A stretch of 64,000 nt of DNA from Nonomuraea candida (GTDB lineage: Bacteria > Actinomycetota > Actinomycetes > Streptosporangiales > Streptosporangiaceae). The stretch is from the NCBI RefSeq assembly GCF_000725485.1, contig NZ_JOAG01000044.1, positions 11,707-75,706 of the forward strand, in the 5' to 3' direction. This document shows positions 1-8,015 of the stretch, one piece after another. The first letter of the stretch is position 1. Every line of letters begins with the position of its first letter. A program made the translations under genes and the position numbers. The notes under the pieces were generated by a model, which was not told where the DNA came from, did not search any database, and worked only from the letters and a program-made list of their open reading frames with translations.

Positions 1-234
1 CTGCCCGGCGCGCTCCCGCTGGTCGAGAGCGAGGTCGCCGAGCGCGCGGCCGAGCTGCTGCCCGACAAGGACGCCGCCGTCGTCACCTACTGCAGCAACC
101 CGGCCTGCAACAACAGCAAGGCGGTGGCCGCCCGCCTGACCGCCCTCGGCTACACGAACGTGCGCCGGTACGTCGAGGGCATCGAGGACTGGGTGGCGGC
201 CGGCCTGCCGGTCGAGTCCGGCGCGCGCGTCTGA
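1..234 (+). CDS. Rhodanese-like domain protein, C-terminal part
   Basis: The open frame runs in from the left edge and stops at 232-234, so only the last 77 residues are seen. They read as the second half of a rhodanese (sulfurtransferase) domain: a VVTYCSNPACNNSKAVA segment carrying the presumed catalytic cysteine (first Cys of YCSNPAC), followed by LTALGYTNVRRYVEGI and EDWVAAGLPVE, the usual closing helix and glycine turn. Rhodaneses carry persulfide sulfur on that cysteine; the physiological acceptor cannot be told from this fragment. There is no metal or molybdopterin gene next to it to suggest a pathway. The gene start lies outside the window. The family call is fairly firm, the role is not. 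Confidence 0.8.
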   Translation: MPGALPLVESEVAERAAELLPDKDAAVVTYCSNPACNNSKAVAARLTALGYTNVRRYVEGIEDWVAAGLPVESGARV

Positions 235-286
235 CGGGCGGCCCGGCCGGGCCACCGCCCCGGCCGGGCCACCGCGTCCGGCGGGA

Positions 287-1378
287 TCAGCGCATGGCGC
301 TCATCGCGCGTTCGAGCCGCTCGCCCGGATACGGCGTGGTCCTGCTGGTGCCGTACAGGTCCCAGTAGAAATCGTTCATGGCCGCCGCGGCGGGCGCGTA
401 GCGGCGGATCATCGCGGCGGCGGCCGGCGGGGCGCCGGCGGGCTCGGCGCCGTCCGCGCACGCGCGGATGTAGTCATTACGTGGCCGGGGTATGCCGTCG
501 GGCGGTGTCCCCACCCCGCACAGATGGATGACGAGCCAGTTGACCAGCCGCATCAGCGCGTAACCGAGATCATGGGTGCGGTTGCGCCGCAGGAACTCGA
601 TCTCCTCCCCGGACAGGTCGAACCGGGAGGAGGTCGCCAGCCCGAAGTCGGTGAGGTAGAGGCGCTCGCCGTCGGTGAGGATGTTGCCGAAGTGGCCGTC
701 GAAGTGCGTCAGCCCCTGGCCGTTCATGAAGGCCACGTCGGTGAGCAGGCACGACTCGACCATGGCGGCCGCCCGCGTGGCGGCCTCGGGGCCGGCGGCG
801 AGCCGGGTGGCGAGCCAGTCGTCGAGGGTGGTGGGGATGAACTCCTGGAACAGCACCACGCCGGCCGAGGCGCGGGCGAGGGCGTGGAGGCGATCGCGCA
901 CCGCCGGTGAGCCGTCCCAGTAGCGCACGGCCGCCTCGACGTCGGCGCGCGCGCTGACGGGCGGCGGCGCCCCCGGCAGCACCCGCCAGTGGTACAGCAG
1001 CGGAAAGGCCGCGCTGCGCCCGGCCAGGACCCAGCCGGTCGTCATGACGCAGGCCGCGACCTCGCGCCAGGCGCCGAGGCCGGGGGAGCCGATGGCGGCG
1101 AGCCCGTACTGGCAGAAGGGCGGCAATCCGAACAGGTTGGCCGTGGACCGCACGTTGTCCGCGCGCCGCTCCAGGTCGGTCAGCGGGATGCGCTTGGCGA
1201 AGACCGGCACGCCCCCGACGGTCAGCAGCGCCGAGGCGCCGCCGATCCCCGTCCCCAGCGCCGGCGCCCGCTCCAGCGCCTCGCCGAGCCGCCGATCACT
1301 GTACGACGCCAGCGCGCCGGCGACCTCGCCGTGCCTGCGGACCCGCGCGTCGTGGGACATGTCCGGTCGCGGGGTCAT
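287..1378 (-). CDS. Kinase-like (protein kinase/APH fold) protein
   Basis: A 363-residue protein with a kinase-fold signature: a glycine-rich loop near residues 42-58, a lysine in VFAKRI (residue 62), the catalytic-loop-like THFDGHFGNI (224-233) and LTDFGLA (242-248) supplying the metal-binding DFG aspartate. The catalytic loop has HFDGHFGN rather than the HxDxxxxN of classical Ser/Thr kinases, so it sits between protein kinases and aminoglycoside phosphotransferases. The substrate is unknown. The start ATG overlaps the stop of the upstream XRE regulator (ATGA at 1375-1378), so the two are probably translated together; a second in-frame ATG six codons in is possible. No membrane or sensor segment is evident. 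Confidence 0.7.
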   Translation of the reverse strand: MTPRPDMSHDARVRRHGEVAGALASYSDRRLGEALERAPALGTGIGGASALLTVGGVPVFAKRIPLTDLERRADNVRSTANLFGLPPFCQYGLAAIGSPGLGAWREVAACVMTTGWVLAGRSAAFPLLYHWRVLPGAPPPVSARADVEAAVRYWDGSPAVRDRLHALARASAGVVLFQEFIPTTLDDWLATRLAAGPEAATRAAAMVESCLLTDVAFMNGQGLTHFDGHFGNILTDGERLYLTDFGLATSSRFDLSGEEIEFLRRNRTHDLGYALMRLVNWLVIHLCGVGTPPDGIPRPRNDYIRACADGAEPAGAPPAAAAMIRRYAPAAAAMNDFYWDLYGTSRTTPYPGERLERAMSAMR

Positions 1379-2214
1379 GACGCCGCGCCCGGACCGGCCA
1401 GCCGGGCGAGCGCGGCGGCGCTCGGGCTGCCGGGGTCCGCGGTGTACATCACGAGCCGCAGGTCGGTGCCGGGCAGCAGGAGCGTCTGGCGCTCCAGGTC
1501 CAGCTCGCCCAGCTCGGGGTGGCGCAGCCGCTTGCGCAGCGCCGGCCGGGGGCGGACGTCGTGGCTGCGCCAGCCGGCGGCGAAGTCGGGGCTGTGTGCC
1601 GCGAGCTCGTTCACCAGCTCGCCGAGCGCGCGGTCGCCCGGATGGCGGGCGCTGGTCGTCCGCAGCGCGGCGGCGGCCTGCCGGTCGAACGCGCCCTCCG
1701 CGCCGGCCGGCGCCGAGCAGAGGGTGCCCCGCAGCCGCAGGGACAGCCGCAGCGTGTTGCGCTCCCCGGCGGGCAGCCGCGCGAAGTCGGTGATCAGGGC
1801 GGCCGCCGCGTCGTTCCAGGCCACGATGTCCTCCCGCGCGTCCACCACGTACGCGGGGACCGGCCCGAGCCGGTGCGGCAAGCGCCGGACCTCCTCGGGC
1901 ACCGGCGCGCCTGCGGCCTCCGGGGCGGCCGGGACCTGGCCGGCCAGCCGGGCCAGGTGCTCGCGCTCGGCGCCGGTGAGCCGCAGCGCCGTGGCCAGCG
2001 CGGCCAGCACCTCCGGCGACGGGCGCGGCCCGCGGGCCTGCTCCATCCGCTCGTAGTAGCTGGTGGACACCCCGGCCAGCGCCGCCACCTCTTCCCGGCG
2101 CAGCCCCGGCGTGCGCCGGGCCCGCCGCCCGGGCGGATGGACGCCGTGCACCTGCTCAGGACGCAGCGCTTCCCGCCGGCGGCGCAGGAAGTCGCCCAGT
2201 TCACGCTTGCTCAT
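1375..2214 (-). CDS. XRE-family regulator with MmyB-like ligand domain
   Basis: A 279-residue protein that starts with a helix-turn-helix of the XRE type (MSKRELGDFLRRRREAL, then TPGLRREEVAALAGVS and TSYYERMEQARGPRPS) followed by a C-terminal MmyB-like domain (AYVVDAREDIVAWNDAAAAL). The length and the RTPGLRREE signature are typical of this abundant actinobacterial family, in which the C-terminal domain is thought to bind a small or fatty-acyl ligand. It is read toward, and overlaps by four bases, the kinase-like gene, and it is divergent from the SnoaL-like/NmrA-like pair that starts at 2393. Regulation of either neighbour across the 178-bp gap is plausible but not shown. The start was chosen at the ATG preceding the first HTH helix. 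Confidence 0.85.
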   Translation of the reverse strand: MSKRELGDFLRRRREALRPEQVHGVHPPGRRARRTPGLRREEVAALAGVSTSYYERMEQARGPRPSPEVLAALATALRLTGAEREHLARLAGQVPAAPEAAGAPVPEEVRRLPHRLGPVPAYVVDAREDIVAWNDAAAALITDFARLPAGERNTLRLSLRLRGTLCSAPAGAEGAFDRQAAAALRTTSARHPGDRALGELVNELAAHSPDFAAGWRSHDVRPRPALRKRLRHPELGELDLERQTLLLPGTDLRLVMYTADPGSPSAAALARLAGPGAAS

Positions 2215-2392
2215 CGGACCAGCTTGGCACGCCCGCGCCCGCCCCAGCCACGGACGGGTGGTCCGGGGCTTATCGGCCCGCCCCGCGTCTTGTCCACGGA
2301 TCGGCGGTCCGGGGCTCACCCGGCCGTTCCGCGGGCGTGGCGGGTGCGCCCACTCTGGGGTGGTCATTCCCGCGACACATTGGAGGACCACG

Positions 2393-2836
2393 GTGCCACG
2401 CACCCCCGAGGAGACGTTCCGCCGGCTGCTGGACCTGCTGCTGGCCAAGGACATGGACGCCATCGCCGACCTGTTCGCGCAGGACGGCACCGCCGAGTTC
2501 CCGTTCGCCGAGGGCTCCTCGCCCACCCGGCTGACCGGGCGGGAGGCCGTCCGCGCCTACCTGGCCGGCTATCCGGAGCGCATGGACGTGCGCGCCATCC
2601 CGTCCGTCACCGTGCACCACACCCGCCGGCCGGACACCATCGTGGTGGAGTTCACCGCCGAGGGGCGCACGGTGCGCACCGGGGAGCCGTACCGGCTGGA
2701 CTACGTCACGGTGATCGCCACCAGGGACGGCCTGATCACGCACTACCGGGACTACTGGAACCCGCTGGCCGCCGCCGCGGCCGGCGGCGGGCTGCCCGAG
2801 CTGCTCGGCGAGCTGCGCACGCAGGACGCGCGATGA
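2393..2836 (+). CDS. SnoaL/NTF2-like protein
   Basis: A 147-residue protein with the layout of the SnoaL-like (NTF2 cone) fold: a first helix RRLLDLLLAKDMDAIADLF, the strand AQDGTAEFPFA, then TGREAVRAYLAGY, and a sheet ending in VIATRDGLITHYRDYWNPL. Members serve as small-molecule isomerases, hydrolases or binding proteins, so no reaction can be assigned. The GTG at 2393 is preferred because a clear GGAGGA lies 6 bases upstream (2382-2387); the frame is open further upstream but without a ribosome site. Its stop overlaps the start of the NmrA-like gene (ATGA), so the two form a translationally coupled pair, a common arrangement for an NTF2-like protein with an NAD(P)-binding partner. Confidence 0.8.
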   Translation: MPRTPEETFRRLLDLLLAKDMDAIADLFAQDGTAEFPFAEGSSPTRLTGREAVRAYLAGYPERMDVRAIPSVTVHHTRRPDTIVVEFTAEGRTVRTGEPYRLDYVTVIATRDGLITHYRDYWNPLAAAAAGGGLPELLGELRTQDAR

Positions 2837-3687
2837 CCGGCGTGCTGGTCACCGGCGGCACCGGCAAGACCGGAAGCGTGCTGGCGGAGCTGCTGCGCGG
2901 CGGCGGGGTGCCGGTCCGGGTGGCCGGCCGCAAGCCGCCGGCCGGCGATCCCGGCGCGGTCCGGTTCGACTGGGACGACCCCGCCACCCACCCGGCCGCG
3001 CTGCGCGGGATGGACCGGGTCTACCTGGTGCCCCCACCGCTCACCGTGGACCCCATGCCCCAGGTCGGGCCGTTCCTGGACGAGGCGGAACGCCTCGGCG
3101 TGCGCCGGGTGGTGCTGCTCGGCTCCGCCGTCGTGCTGCCGGACGCGCCCGGCGCGCTGGAGCTGGCCGCGCGGGTGCGGGCCCGCCCCGGCTGGGTCGT
3201 CCTGCGCCCGTCCGGGTTCATGCAGAACTTCCTGAGCCCCCACCCCGTGGGCGACGGGATCCGGCGGCACGGCGAGATCCGCACCGCCGCCGGCGCGGGC
3301 CGGCTGGGCTGGATCGACGCCCGGGACATCGCCGCTGCCGCGGCCGCGCTCCTGGCCGGCCCGGACGGCCACCCCCATGACCGGCGTGACTACCTGCTCA
3401 CCGGGCCGAAGGCGCTCAGTTACGGGGAGGCGGCGGCGATCATCACCGCCGAGACCGGCCGGCCGGTCCGGGTGGAGCCCATCGAGCCCGCCGAAGTGGC
3501 GGCCGGCCACCGGGCCGCCGGGCTGCCGGCCGCGCTCGCGGACGCCCTCGCCGCCGTGGACGCCGGCCTCGCCGCCGGGCTGCAGGACCAGGTCAGCACC
3601 GATGTCCTGGACCTGACCGGCCGCCCGCCCCGCAGCTTCGCCGCGTTCGTCCGCGACCACGCGACCGCGTGGACGCCCGGGGCGTGA
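2833..3687 (+). CDS. NmrA-like NAD(P)-binding protein
   Basis: A 284-residue atypical short-chain-dehydrogenase protein of the NmrA/TMR type. The N-terminus MTGVLVTGGTGKTGSVLA contains the GxxGxxG dinucleotide loop (GGTGKTG), followed by the RVAGRK second strand and DRVYLVPPPL. The segment VVLRPSGFMQNFL is characteristic of NmrA/azoreductase-like family members, as is the later GWIDARDIAAAAAALL. Such proteins are either NADPH-dependent oxidoreductases or redox sensors; the usual catalytic YxxxK is not evident, so a sensor or atypical reductase role is possible. It is coupled to the SnoaL-like gene by an ATGA overlap. Family confidence is high, substrate unknown. Confidence 0.85.
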   Translation: MTGVLVTGGTGKTGSVLAELLRGGGVPVRVAGRKPPAGDPGAVRFDWDDPATHPAALRGMDRVYLVPPPLTVDPMPQVGPFLDEAERLGVRRVVLLGSAVVLPDAPGALELAARVRARPGWVVLRPSGFMQNFLSPHPVGDGIRRHGEIRTAAGAGRLGWIDARDIAAAAAALLAGPDGHPHDRRDYLLTGPKALSYGEAAAIITAETGRPVRVEPIEPAEVAAGHRAAGLPAALADALAAVDAGLAAGLQDQVSTDVLDLTGRPPRSFAAFVRDHATAWTPGA

Positions 3688-3756
3688 GACGCGCTCATCC
3701 GGCCGAGCCGGGCGCGGACCGGGCCCGCGCCCCGGTCTCCCGCAGGCTCGGCGGTC

Positions 3757-4220
3757 TCAGTCGCACAGGGCGGTGTCGAGGGCCTTTTCCACGTTGGCGG
3801 CCGCCTTCATGGTGCGGGGCCCGCCGGTGACGGCGACGGCGGCCGCCCTGCCGTCCTTGGCCACGGCGTTGCGCGTGCTGTAGCCGGGGGCGTCGCCGCC
3901 GTGGGTCCAGGCGAAGCCGCCACAGCTCAGCCTGAACGTGGCCAGCCCCAGGCCGTAGCGCGAGCCGCCGACCGTGTCCATCTTCGGCGCGGCGACGGTC
4001 TTCTTCATCTCCGCGAGCTGCGCGGGTTCGAGCAGCCGGCCGTTCAGCAGCGCGACCAGGAAACGGTTGAGGTCGCCGGGGGTGCCGATCAGCTGCCCGG
4101 CGGCCCAGCCGGAGGACGGGTCGAAGGCGGTGACGTCGATCCACGGCCCGCCCGGGTCAGGGCGGCGCCGAGGGCGAGGGCGCTGAGCGCGAGCAGGGCG
4201 GTCGGGCGGAGCTTGATCAT
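3757..4220 (-). pseudogene. Serine hydrolase (beta-lactamase/DD-peptidase family), internally deleted
   Basis: Two pieces of one secreted serine hydrolase gene lie in different frames. From 4220 the minus strand reads a signal peptide (MIKLRPTALLALSALALG, then AALTRAG). From about 4150 a second frame reads the C-terminal third of a class C beta-lactamase/D-Ala-D-Ala carboxypeptidase (FDPSSGWAAGQLIGTPGDLN, RYGLGLATF, then the WTHGGDAPGY box that replaces KTG). The middle, with the catalytic SxxK and YxN motifs, is missing. The simplest reading is an internal deletion that also shifted frame. Nothing catalytic can be made. A frame-only error is unlikely because roughly 200 residues are absent. 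Confidence 0.75.
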
Positions 4221-4446
4221 AAGGGTTCCTCATGGGCGGGGTCGGTCCTGACCCTCACAGCATGTCCCCGGGAAGATCGCCGCCTCGATCCCGCGGGCTG
4301 GAGTCTCTCGGTACAGCTGGCACTACCATCCGCCCCCGGATGCCCCCGAATTCGTCCTTTCGGTCATTCCGCGCGAGAACATCCGGCAAGATGATCAGCC
4401 ATCGGGTCTCCCGGCCGATGGGAGACGGTTGCGAAAGGCTGGCTGC

Positions 4447-4917
4447 ATGCGCGCGTCAACGACGACGGTCCTCCTCGCCACGGCGCTGTCCATCGGAGGG
4501 GTCATGGCCGCCCCCGCGTACGCGGCCGCCGCCGCCGTCACCCCGGAGCGGGTGTGCGGTTCCGGCTTCGCCCGGGTCCCCCAGAGCAAGCAGGCCGTGC
4601 AGACCCCGGGCAAGCGCGTCCTGGGCCACGTCTACCTGCTCTACAACCGCAGGACCGGCGCCGCCTGCGTGACCACGATCAAGACCTCGAACGTCGGCAC
4701 CCCCACCTTCGTCATGGCCACGATCACGACGCAGACGCGGGGCCCCCGCTCCCGCGCGAGCGGCGAGAACGAGGGCCGGAGCGTCAAGCACTACCTGGGA
4801 CCGGTGAAGACCTACGGCAAGGGCCGCTGCGTCAAGTACATGGGGACGATCCACGGCAAGGGACGCGGCGCCGAGGCCGCCAAGTCCGCCTGGAAGTCCT
4901 GGGGCGCCTGCGGCTGA
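4447..4917 (+). CDS. Spore-associated protein A (SapA)-like secreted protein
   Basis: A 156-residue exported protein. The N-terminus (MRASTTTVLLATALSIGG, then VMAAPAYA) is a Sec signal peptide with cleavage expected after AYA. The mature part resembles actinobacterial spore-associated protein A: an early VCGSGF, then HVYLLYNRRTGAACVTTIKT, a middle beta-rich stretch, HYLGPVKTYGKGRCVKYMG, and a terminal WGACG. Four mature cysteines could form two disulfides. SapA was described from spore coats of Streptomyces; its biochemical function is unknown. The start is the ATG at 4447; an ATG six codons upstream is less likely because it would put charged residues and a Cys before the signal sequence. 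It stands alone between two pseudogenes. Confidence 0.7.
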   Translation: MRASTTTVLLATALSIGGVMAAPAYAAAAAVTPERVCGSGFARVPQSKQAVQTPGKRVLGHVYLLYNRRTGAACVTTIKTSNVGTPTFVMATITTQTRGPRSRASGENEGRSVKHYLGPVKTYGKGRCVKYMGTIHGKGRGAEAAKSAWKSWGACG

Positions 4918-5189
4918 CCACCGCCGGGCGCTTCCGGGCGTCGGTCATGAGGGCTCCCTGTCGTGAGCGGCGGGTGAGAGGGCGAGGCCGAAGAGCCGTG
5001 TACCGGGCGGCGGCGCGCACCGAGTCGCCGCCCAGGTTGATCAGCATGCCGGCCACGGCGGCGAAGAGCACCGGCACCCAGACGACCACCGGCCGGGCCC
5101 GGCGCGTCCGCGCGCTGCGGCGGCCCCTGCACGGCCACGCCGAAGGCCAGCGGCGCGAGGCTGCGGCTTCCGCCCGCACCCGGCCAAGA

Positions 5190-5690
5190 CCCGCACCGGC
5201 GACGCCGTCAACGGCTTCTTCGAGGCCCTGCGCACCCACCCGGAGCTGCGGTTCGTGCACGTACGGCACGAGGAGCACGCCGCACTGGCGGCGGTGGGCC
5301 ACGCCAGGTTCACCGGCCGGCCCGCGGCCTGCGTGGCCACCCCGGGCCCGGGCGCGCTGCACCTGATGAACGGCCTGTACGACGGCAGGATCGACGGCGC
5401 GCCCGTGCTGGCCATCACCGGCATGACCTACCACGACCTGGTCGGCACGCACTTCCTCCAGGACATCGACAGCGCCCGGGTGCTGGAGCCGGCGTGCGTG
5501 TTCAGCGAGCGCGTGATGGGGCCGGCGCACGCGGTCGCGCTGACCGACCGGGCCGTGCGCGCCGCGTTCCACCGGCGCGATCCTCACCGGCGACGCCGGG
5601 ACGGTCAGCTCCTGGGGGTCGCGGGTGATGCTCCAGGCCGCCGGAGTGGCGTCCGGCCGGGCCGGCGCCGGCTTCGAGGAGTCCGCCGCC
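5190..5690 (+). pseudogene. Remnant of a ThDP-dependent enzyme (pyruvate oxidase/acetolactate synthase type)
   Basis: From about 5190 one frame reads a convincing N-terminal pyrimidine-binding domain: GDAVNGFFEALRTHPELRF, VHVRHEEHAALAAVGHARF, CVATPGPGALHLMNGLYD, VLAITGMTYHDLVGTHFLQD, with the conserved glutamate in RHEEHA. The similarity stops near 5570. A second frame then reads LTGDAGTVSSWGSRVML, which fits the start of the C-terminal ThDP domain, so about 200 residues including the central domain are deleted. No start codon or ribosome site is obvious. The preceding 4918-5189 holds no gene I can recognise; a minus-strand stretch there (VVVWVPVLFAAVAGMLINLG) may be a membrane-protein scrap. 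Confidence 0.7.
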
Positions 5691-5715
5691 CGGCGCGGGC
5701 GCGTAGGCTGGCGGG

Positions 5716-6621
5716 ATGATCTACGTCAAGACGCCCCTCACCCGTGAGATCCGCGAAGCCGCGGCCCTGACCTGGGGTGTCACGGGAGAGGGGGAGAGGC
5801 TGCACGGCGGGGAGGAGTCAGCCGCCTACCGCCTCGGCGGGCACGTCGTCCGCGTGGGCCCGGCGGGGCGCCCCGCCGCCGAGTCGGAGTGGTGCCACGC
5901 GATCGCCCGGCACGCCGCCGCGAGCCTCCCCGAGGCGGTCGCCCCGCTGCCGACCCCCGAAGGAGCGACGGTCGTCGTCGTCGGCGGCCGCCCGATCTCC
6001 TGCTGGCCGTACGTCGAGGGCGCCTGGCCGGACTCCGCCGTTCCGGCCCAGCGCGACGCCGGCGCCCGGCTGCTCGCCGGGCTGCACCGGGCCCTGGCCG
6101 GCTTCCGCCCCGGCCCGCGCCCGGTGCCCGCCTTCCAGGAGACCGGCCTGTACGGCGATCCGCCCCGCGACGCCGCCGAGCTGGACGACCCCGACCTGGA
6201 CCGCTGGCTGGCCGCCTTCCACGCCGCGCACCCCGCGCGCCACCCCCTGCACGGCGACTTCTACCCCGGCAACACCCTGGCCAGGGACGGCCGGATCGTG
6301 GCGGTGCTCGACTGGGACGAGGCCCTCGTCGGCGCCCCCGAGCTGGAGCTGGCCGCCGCCGCCCTGGAATGGGGCGACGAGCTGGCCGGGCCGAGCCAGG
6401 AGTTCCTGGCCGCGTACCACGAGGCGGGCGGCACGGCGGCGCGGCTGGACGAGGAGTCGCTCGCCCAGCTCGTCAGGCACAAGCTCCGCAGGGAGTACGC
6501 CTACTTCCACAAGGCCGTCCGCTCCGGGGTGACGCACGACGAGGAGGACCTCGATTACCATCGCGCCCGGGTGGAGCTGTTCCACCGGCTGCGCCCGTCC
6601 CGGTCCCGCGCGAGCGCGTAG
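5716..6621 (+). CDS. Aminoglycoside phosphotransferase-family protein
   Basis: A 301-residue APH/choline-kinase-fold protein. The ATP-binding half is weakly conserved (LHGGEESAAYRLGGHVVRVG). The catalytic half is clear: PLHGDFYPGNTLARDGRIV (Brenner box with HGDxxxxN) followed by VLDWDEALVGAPELEL, whose aspartate binds magnesium. This family phosphorylates hydroxyls of small molecules (aminoglycosides, homoserine, fructosamine and others); most chromosomal actinomycete copies have no tested substrate, and resistance should not be assumed. The gene starts at an ATG directly after the ThDP-enzyme remnant and is convergent with the EEP hydrolase. It is complete and has normal GC-rich codon use. 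Confidence 0.85.
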   Translation: MIYVKTPLTREIREAAALTWGVTGEGERLHGGEESAAYRLGGHVVRVGPAGRPAAESEWCHAIARHAAASLPEAVAPLPTPEGATVVVVGGRPISCWPYVEGAWPDSAVPAQRDAGARLLAGLHRALAGFRPGPRPVPAFQETGLYGDPPRDAAELDDPDLDRWLAAFHAAHPARHPLHGDFYPGNTLARDGRIVAVLDWDEALVGAPELELAAAALEWGDELAGPSQEFLAAYHEAGGTAARLDEESLAQLVRHKLRREYAYFHKAVRSGVTHDEEDLDYHRARVELFHRLRPSRSRASA

Positions 6622-6672
6622 CGCGCCCGGCGGCCGTCAGGAGAGCGGCCCAGGGGATGGGAATGGAGGCTG

Positions 6673-7470
6673 TCAGAGGTCGAGTATCAAGGCACGGTGG
6701 TCGGACACCTCGGGCGCGGTCGCGATCTCGAACCGCCGGACGGCGGCCGGGTCGGAGACGAGCAGGTAGCTGGCATGGCGTACGGGCCTGGGATAGCGGG
6801 AGGTCCTGGTGTCGGCGTCGCCCACCAGGTCGGTCAGGCCGAGCCCGGCCAGGACGCGGAACGTCTCGCTGCCCGGCAGCACGTTGAAGTCGCCGCACAC
6901 CACCGTCAGGTCGCCGTCCTCGCGCACGCCTTTGACGAGGTCCGCGAGCCGGTCCGCCTGGGCGCGGCGCGCCGGGGTGTCGGCCTTGCCCCGCGAGTCC
7001 CGCAGGCCGTGGAGATTGACGACGGTGACGAACCGCCGCGCCCGGTGGTCGTAGGTCCGTACGGCCAGGGCGGCGCGGGGCCGCCCGTCCGCCGGCCATG
7101 CCTCCTGGTGCTCGGTGTAGCCGCCGTGGACGAACGCCGAGCGCAGGCCGGCGATCGGGTACGTCTCGGCGACGAAGGTGGCCAGCCCGAAGTCCTGCCG
7201 GCGCGTGCCGTGGCCGTGGTCCAGGACCGGCCCCGAGTCGCTCGCGGTGAACAGGCCGAGGTGGCGGGGGAGGCGGGCGCGGACGTCGGCCAGCAGGTCG
7301 GCCCGCTGCGGCAGTGACCGCTCGGCGTCGTCGAAGCGCGTCCACCCGCCGCCGCCCGGGGTGCGCGTCACCTCCTGCAGGCACAGCACGTCGGCGTCGC
7401 ACTCGTCGAGCCAGGGGGCGAGCTCATCGAACATCGCGCCACCCCAGGCGTTGAGAGAGATGATCCGCAC
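6673..7470 (-). CDS. Endonuclease/exonuclease/phosphatase (EEP) family hydrolase
   Basis: A 265-residue protein with the EEP (DNase I-like) fold. It begins at once with MRIISLNAWGG (the metal-site Asn) and has DADVLCLQEVTRTPG (metal Glu), VNLHGLRDSRGK, VVCGDFNVLPGSETFR (GDFN box, Asp and Asn) and the closing APEVSDHRALILDL (SDH, catalytic His). All expected catalytic residues are present, so it should be an active Mg-dependent phosphodiesterase or phosphatase; whether it acts on nucleic acid, lipid or sugar phosphate is unknown. There is no signal peptide. The gene ends 51 bases from the APH-like stop and follows the ArsR gene on the same strand with a 2-base gap, so the two may be co-transcribed. 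Confidence 0.85.
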   Translation of the reverse strand: MRIISLNAWGGAMFDELAPWLDECDADVLCLQEVTRTPGGGGWTRFDDAERSLPQRADLLADVRARLPRHLGLFTASDSGPVLDHGHGTRRQDFGLATFVAETYPIAGLRSAFVHGGYTEHQEAWPADGRPRAALAVRTYDHRARRFVTVVNLHGLRDSRGKADTPARRAQADRLADLVKGVREDGDLTVVCGDFNVLPGSETFRVLAGLGLTDLVGDADTRTSRYPRPVRHASYLLVSDPAAVRRFEIATAPEVSDHRALILDL

Positions 7471-7472
7471 GG

Positions 7473-7874
7473 CTACGAGCCCTGAGCCCGGCCCGGGGCC
7501 GCCTCGCCGGGGGCGGCTTGGTCGAGGGCGGCTTGGCCGGGGGCGGCTTGGTCGAGGGCGGCGTCAGCGGCGGCGCCGGACAGGATGGCGTCGAGCAGCC
7601 CGGGATAGCGGGCGTCCAGATCCTCGCGCCGCAGGACGAGCAGATTCTCCCGGCCCGAGGGCTGTTGCCAGATGACGCCGCTGTCGCGCAGCACCCGCCA
7701 GTGATGGGTCATGGTCGACTTCGCGGTGATGCCCAGCGTGTTGAGGACGCTGGTGCAGTTGTGCTCGCCGCCCGCGTCGAGCACGCGTACGGCGGCCAGG
7801 CGCACGCCGTTCCCGAGCGCCGAGAGCACGTCTTCGACCCGGATCTGGTCGCGGTCTGGATGACGGAAGGCCAT
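7473..7874 (-). CDS. ArsR/SmtB-family winged-helix repressor
   Basis: A 133-residue regulator: VEDVLSALGNGVRLAAVRVL (helix 1-2), TSVLNTLGITAKSTMTHHWR (recognition helix) and VLRDSGVIWQQPSGRENLLV (wing). There are no cysteine pairs of the metal-sensing type apart from one isolated Cys, so the inducer is probably not a metal. The C-terminus is an alanine-rich tail of repeated LDQAAPGQAA-like units coded by an approximately 30-bp tandem repeat near 7500-7560. The gene diverges from the MFS exporter at 8016, and the 141-bp gap carries dyad symmetry (7881-7952), the usual arrangement for a repressor controlling its exporter. Confidence 0.85.
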   Translation of the reverse strand: MAFRHPDRDQIRVEDVLSALGNGVRLAAVRVLDAGGEHNCTSVLNTLGITAKSTMTHHWRVLRDSGVIWQQPSGRENLLVLRREDLDARYPGLLDAILSGAAADAALDQAAPGQAALDQAAPGEAAPGRAQGS

Positions 7875-7880
7875 GGTCCC

Positions 7881-7952
7881 ACTGTACTGCGAAGGTCGAA
7901 CGATCGTCTCCCGATGTGGCATAGTTCGATCGTACGTGAATACTCGTACAGT
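7881..7952. promoter_or_regulatory. Dyad-symmetric region between ArsR and MFS genes
   Basis: Outer arms ACTGTAC (7881-7887) and GTACAGT (7946-7952) are perfect inverted repeats. Inside lie two related CGATCG-centred elements, TCGAACGATCGTC (7896-7908) and AGTTCGATCGTACG (7923-7936), placed almost symmetrically around 7916. This is a good candidate operator for the divergent ArsR protein controlling both itself and the exporter. The symmetry is seen directly; the function is inferred. Confidence 0.5.
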
Positions 7953-8015
7953 CGTCCTGTGGGGGCGGGCCGCCGCATGCCCGCCACCCGTCTCCCTCCT
8001 CCGAAGGGCGTTTCC

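Noticed and set aside
5716..6621. Antibiotic resistance gene
   Set aside because: Only the APH fold is shown; no evidence for an aminoglycoside substrate.
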